Source of the DNA: Sipunculus nudus | Taxonomy: Eukaryota > Annelida > Sipuncula > Golfingiida > Sipunculidae | Reading direction: 5' to 3' | Length of the DNA: 64,000 nt | Assembly: GCA_026874595.1 (NCBI GenBank) | Contig: CM049313.1 | Location: 13,761,508-13,825,507, forward strand | Shown: positions 60,341-64,000 of the stretch, piece by piece | Layout of the letters: each line of letters opens with the position of its first letter | Numbering within the stretch: the first letter of the stretch is position 1 | Made by a program: the position numbers and the translations under genes | The notes under the pieces: model-generated | Told to the model about the DNA's origin: nothing | The model's database searches: none | Seen by the model: the letters and a program-made list of their open reading frames with translations, nothing else

Positions 60341-61797
60341 GTCTATAATAATAACTTTAAGAAAAATTAATAGAAAAAGAATTTGATAGTTGGTGAGTAA
60401 CAGGGAATTCCCTTTTAATTACTGATGTTGTATGGATTTTGTATGGATGGATGAAAATGTATTCCAAATAACACCATGGAGTCACCTATAGTATTTTTCA
60501 TTCAATTTTAATAATGAAAAAAAAGGAAATAAATGATATTGTTCTTTACTATTAGGGGTTATATGAAGGAAATAAATGATAGACGAAGATGCAGTTGATA
60601 ATATTTATATAGATTTTCAGGTCTTTTTCGAGTGTTTCAGCAGGTTAATTTATAATAATTGCAAAATTAAAAAAAATAAAATGTCAAAATTTTAAAAATT
60701 TTACTCAGACAAGTAGTGATTAAAGATGTCAATATGTTTCATTAATGGCATTGAGACTAATGGCTGTATCAGCTGTCACAAGACTATGTAAATAATCAAA
60801 ATTCATATTACAGGTTCCTTTATTTCGGTTAATAAAACTAAACTTGCCCATCTCTAGTTTTGTTTTGGTATTATTTATAGGGTGTTCTTATCCTTGGATT
60901 ATTTTTTTTCACATATGATGGTTTCATAGCTGAGATTACTTGAAATTTTTTTTCTGATACATTTTTTTTAATAAAAAATATTTGAATATGATTAGAATCA
61001 GATCTTGGACAAGTTCTCATTATGATTTCTGTTATGTTAATAATTGTCAAAAGACTCTTGCTATGTCTAGTGTGTAGATTGATGTGAGAGTAGTCCAAAG
61101 TGAATATAATAGTTTTATTTCTTAAATATAAATTAAAGCAATAAAACCAGGTAATCGTGATCATTATTTGAATTTATGAATTTTGTATATTCTGGATTCT
61201 CAACAACTTTGTTTGGCTGAAACTGAATAAATACCAGACAGTGTGCCAATATTTTGCAAATGTATTTTAATACAAATATGAATATGTAATCCATAATTTC
61301 ATGCATAAGAATAGGAATACAGGTAAAAATGAAAATTTTTGAATACAAATGAGATACTTTCAAAATATATTCATGAATTCTTTCATGAATATATTCTGTA
61401 ATATTATTTTAATAATTATTTATTGCAATTATATTTTTAAAAAAATTCAGATGATGCTGTTTTTTTTTTTAATTTAAATTATATTTGACAATATTTGTAA
61501 TTTTTTTTAATAAAGAGTAAAACTCATATATAATTTGTGCTAGTGCTACTCTCAGGTAAGGATAACATGTAATTATAAAATAACAGTTAACTCATTTGTA
61601 AAAAGTATATTTAACATAACTGAAAAAGGACATTTTTTTTCAAATACTCCTACTGCAATGTGGATAGAATTATATGGCGAAGTCAAAACCTGTGTGACAA
61701 TAACACTCCATTTGTAATTCATATAAATAAGATCAATCCTCTTCTCTGTCTCTAAAGACACTGTCAAAATCTTACATAAGCTAAACACAAGCAACTC
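60341..61797. other. No gene seen
   Basis: Very AT-rich DNA. Minus-strand frames at 60871-61164, 61133-61363 and 61573-61794 have no domain. No PTAR1 C-terminal exon could be found. Confidence 0.5.
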
Positions 61798-62110
61798 ATA
61801 ATACAGCTTTATTACCTCTTACGGAACCTTTTATAAACAGATCACATATGCGTGATGAACACAAATTCTGTAACTGAGATCAGATTCTGTAACACTAGGG
61901 AGCGTGAAATGTCTAGGGGAATGAATAAAGAAGTCAGTGGTTTTTTGTTAACAAAAACCATAATTTATTCTTAAAACAACCCTAACAATACAATACACTA
62001 AATCAATACAATTGTACAGTAAAACAGTGTTTTAACAACAAATCAATACAATCACACAGAAAGATAATGGTACAGTACCTGGATACCAACACTGTCACCA
62101 CGATAGGTTC
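61798..62110 (-). repeat. LTR-like dispersed repeat, truncated second copy
   Basis: The reverse complement of 29817-30120, sharing TTGTTAACAAAAAACCACTG, the AATAAATT signal and TGTTACAGAATCTGAT. It includes a short internal duplication of an ATCAATACAAT(T/C) segment. Only the 3' part of the longer copy is present. Confidence 0.6.
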
Positions 62111-62139
62111 TTTAATTAACCCTTTACTGTTTACATTTA

Positions 62140-64000
62140 TTAGCGAACCTGTGAGCTTATGCGATTGTGTGGCGTCGTCCGGCATCCGTCGTCCGTCGTC
62201 TGTACGTTAACCCATACTATCTTGAAAACGGCAAGAATTAGCATCACGAAATCTTATGCATATAATTAGTCATCTAAAAAACTCTATCGGATTTTGCTTA
62301 TTTTTTGGCTAACTGCATTTTCTTAGATTTTATAGGGAAAAAGCTAAAAAAGCTTAAAAATCTTCTTCTCCGAATCTGTTCAGCCAAATTGTCCAATATT
62401 TTACAGAAATGATTCCTGGAACAATCTTTTTCAAATATGTCAAAATGGTTTAAGTTCGGTGATTTTTGGCCGAGTTACAGGAAGTTGAACTTAGTCATCT
62501 GTCCAAAAAAGCATACTAAAATTACAATCTCAGAAATGGCTTGAGCTATCCTCACCAAATTTTATGCCAATGTTGGTCACATGAGTCATATCTGAAATTG
62601 AGGTATTGGTGGCGCCACCTGCATCAGCCTTTTTTGTACGGGGGTCATCAGTGCCTGTATCATACTGACAGCTACAAAAAACTTCTTCTCTGAAATGAAA
62701 TGGCCAAATTGTTTAATATAGCACAGAAATGATCCTAGGGTAGTGCTTTCTGAAGTTTGTTCAAATGGTCTCAGTTCAGTGACTTTTGGCTAAGTTATGG
62801 GAAGCTGAATTTAGTCATATGCCATAACCTCCCATTTTAGCTAAGTGGCTACAAAAATCTTCTTCTCAAAAACCACTGGGCCAAATTCTTAAATCTCACA
62901 CAGTAATTATCCTTAGATGTTGATAATTCAAGTTTGTTCGAATGGTCTAAGTTCAGACACTTTTGGCTGAGTTATGGGAAGCTGAATTTAGTCATATGCC
63001 ATAACAGCCCATGTAAGCTAAGTGGCTACAAAAATCTTCTTCTCAAAAATCACTGGGCCAAATTCTTAAATCTCACACATTAATTATCCTTGGATGTTGA
63101 TAATTCAAGTTTGTTCAAATGGTCTCAGTTCAGTGACTTTTGGCTATGTTATGGGAAAGTGAATTTAGTCATATGCCATAACAGCCCATGTTAGCTAAGT
63201 GGCTACAAAAATCTTCTTCTCAAAAACCACTGGGCCAAATTCTTAAATCTCATACATTAATTATCCTTAGAAGTTGATAATTCAAGTTTGTTCAAATGGT
63301 TTTGGTTCAATGATTTTTGGCTGAGTTATAGGAAGCTGAACTTTGCCATTTTGTTGTATTTTCTCATATGAGTTATAAACCTACAAAACGTTTTTCGACT
63401 GATGATACTGAGGCCAGTTTGTTTAATATTTTGCAAGAATAATTCCCTGAATCATTCTAATAATAATTGTCTTTTATGGTTCCAAAAAATGAATTTTGGC
63501 TGAATTATAAAGATTGAATTGAGTCATTTTACCATATATGTTAGCTGTGTGAAGCAGATACATCTAGCCTTGCACCAGTTTATCAGCATCCATTACATAA
63601 TGCCTCTAGACATTTAGATTTCAGAATATCTTTGGAAAATATTGACAAGAATGTTTTTTAAAAGCTTTTAAAAAATGTAGATTTATGATATTACATATCA
63701 TCTGTACACTATTCATAATTTCTCAGGAATAGCAGGAGCTACCATCTCCAAATTTTATGTAATTATCAGTCACATATCAAATGTTGATGGATTCAGCTTA
63801 TTTTTGCTATCTGCATTTACTTAGATTTTAAAGGGGAAATGCTGAAAAAAACTTCTTCTTCTTGTAAAGAGTCCAGCCAAAATGTTCAATATTTTACAGA
63901 AAATGATCCCAGAGGCGAGCCTTCTCAAGTTTGTTCAAATGGTTTGTGTTGGATAAATTTTAGCAGAGTAACATAACAGGCCAAGATTGTGTATGTTTCT
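62140..64000 (+). repeat. Dispersed/tandem repeat family Y, copy 2 and start of a third
   Basis: 62140-63530 matches 43295-44350 but carries a block of about 178 bp (GCCATAACAGCCCATGT.AGCTAAGTGG type) three times, at about 62819, 62998 and 63176, where copy 1 has it once. From about 63720 the beginning of the unit returns (AGCAGGAGCTACCATCTCCA), so the family continues past the window end. GGTGGCGCCACC occurs once at about 62609. Confidence 0.8.

Overview
This window is animal nuclear DNA: AT-rich, with genes split by long introns, GT-AG splice sites, a tRNA-derived SINE, a LINE 3' end and many small DNA transposons with clear terminal inverted repeats and target-site duplications. The gene set and the repeat style (short non-autonomous DNA elements, minisatellites, long imperfect tandem arrays) suggest a marine invertebrate, most likely a bivalve mollusc. 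That assignment is an inference, because no marker gene here fixes the species.

Three protein-coding genes can be supported. (1) On the minus strand, 7790-9552, a two-exon dithiol glutaredoxin of 103 residues with a CPYC active site. (2) On the minus strand, 19632-24161, a 470-residue leucine-rich-repeat protein whose start codon lies in a tiny first coding exon (24139-24161) about 3.1 kb from the main exon. (3) On the plus strand from 37244, at least six exons of PTAR1, the protein prenyltransferase alpha-subunit-repeat protein. Its exons are short and its introns are filled with transposons and tandem arrays. Its true C-terminus was not found and may lie beyond the window. The three genes show no functional link and look like independent neighbours.

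Layout: 1-1480 AT-rich, no gene; 1480-2580 diverged tandem and dispersed repeats; 2860-6020 a 28-bp minisatellite with higher-order structure; 6060-9650 glutaredoxin gene and flanks; 9652-13184 a DNA transposon with 9-bp target duplications inserted about 100 bp upstream of the glutaredoxin start; 13-19.4 kb no recognisable gene; 19.4-24.3 kb LRR gene with a MITE just past its stop codon; 24.3-37.1 kb repeats and one weak unidentified exon candidate; 37.2-57.4 kb PTAR1; 57.4-64 kb tandem repeats and repeat-family copies.

No novel multi-gene system is visible. The most interesting observations are structural: an eight-copy, 39-bp tandem array that repeats the splice acceptor of PTAR1 exon 3; a 9-bp-TSD element with nested inverted repeats in the glutaredoxin promoter; a transposon nested in a MITE for which a second MITE copy supplies the empty site; and an intronic array carrying the palindrome GGTGGCGCCACC many times.
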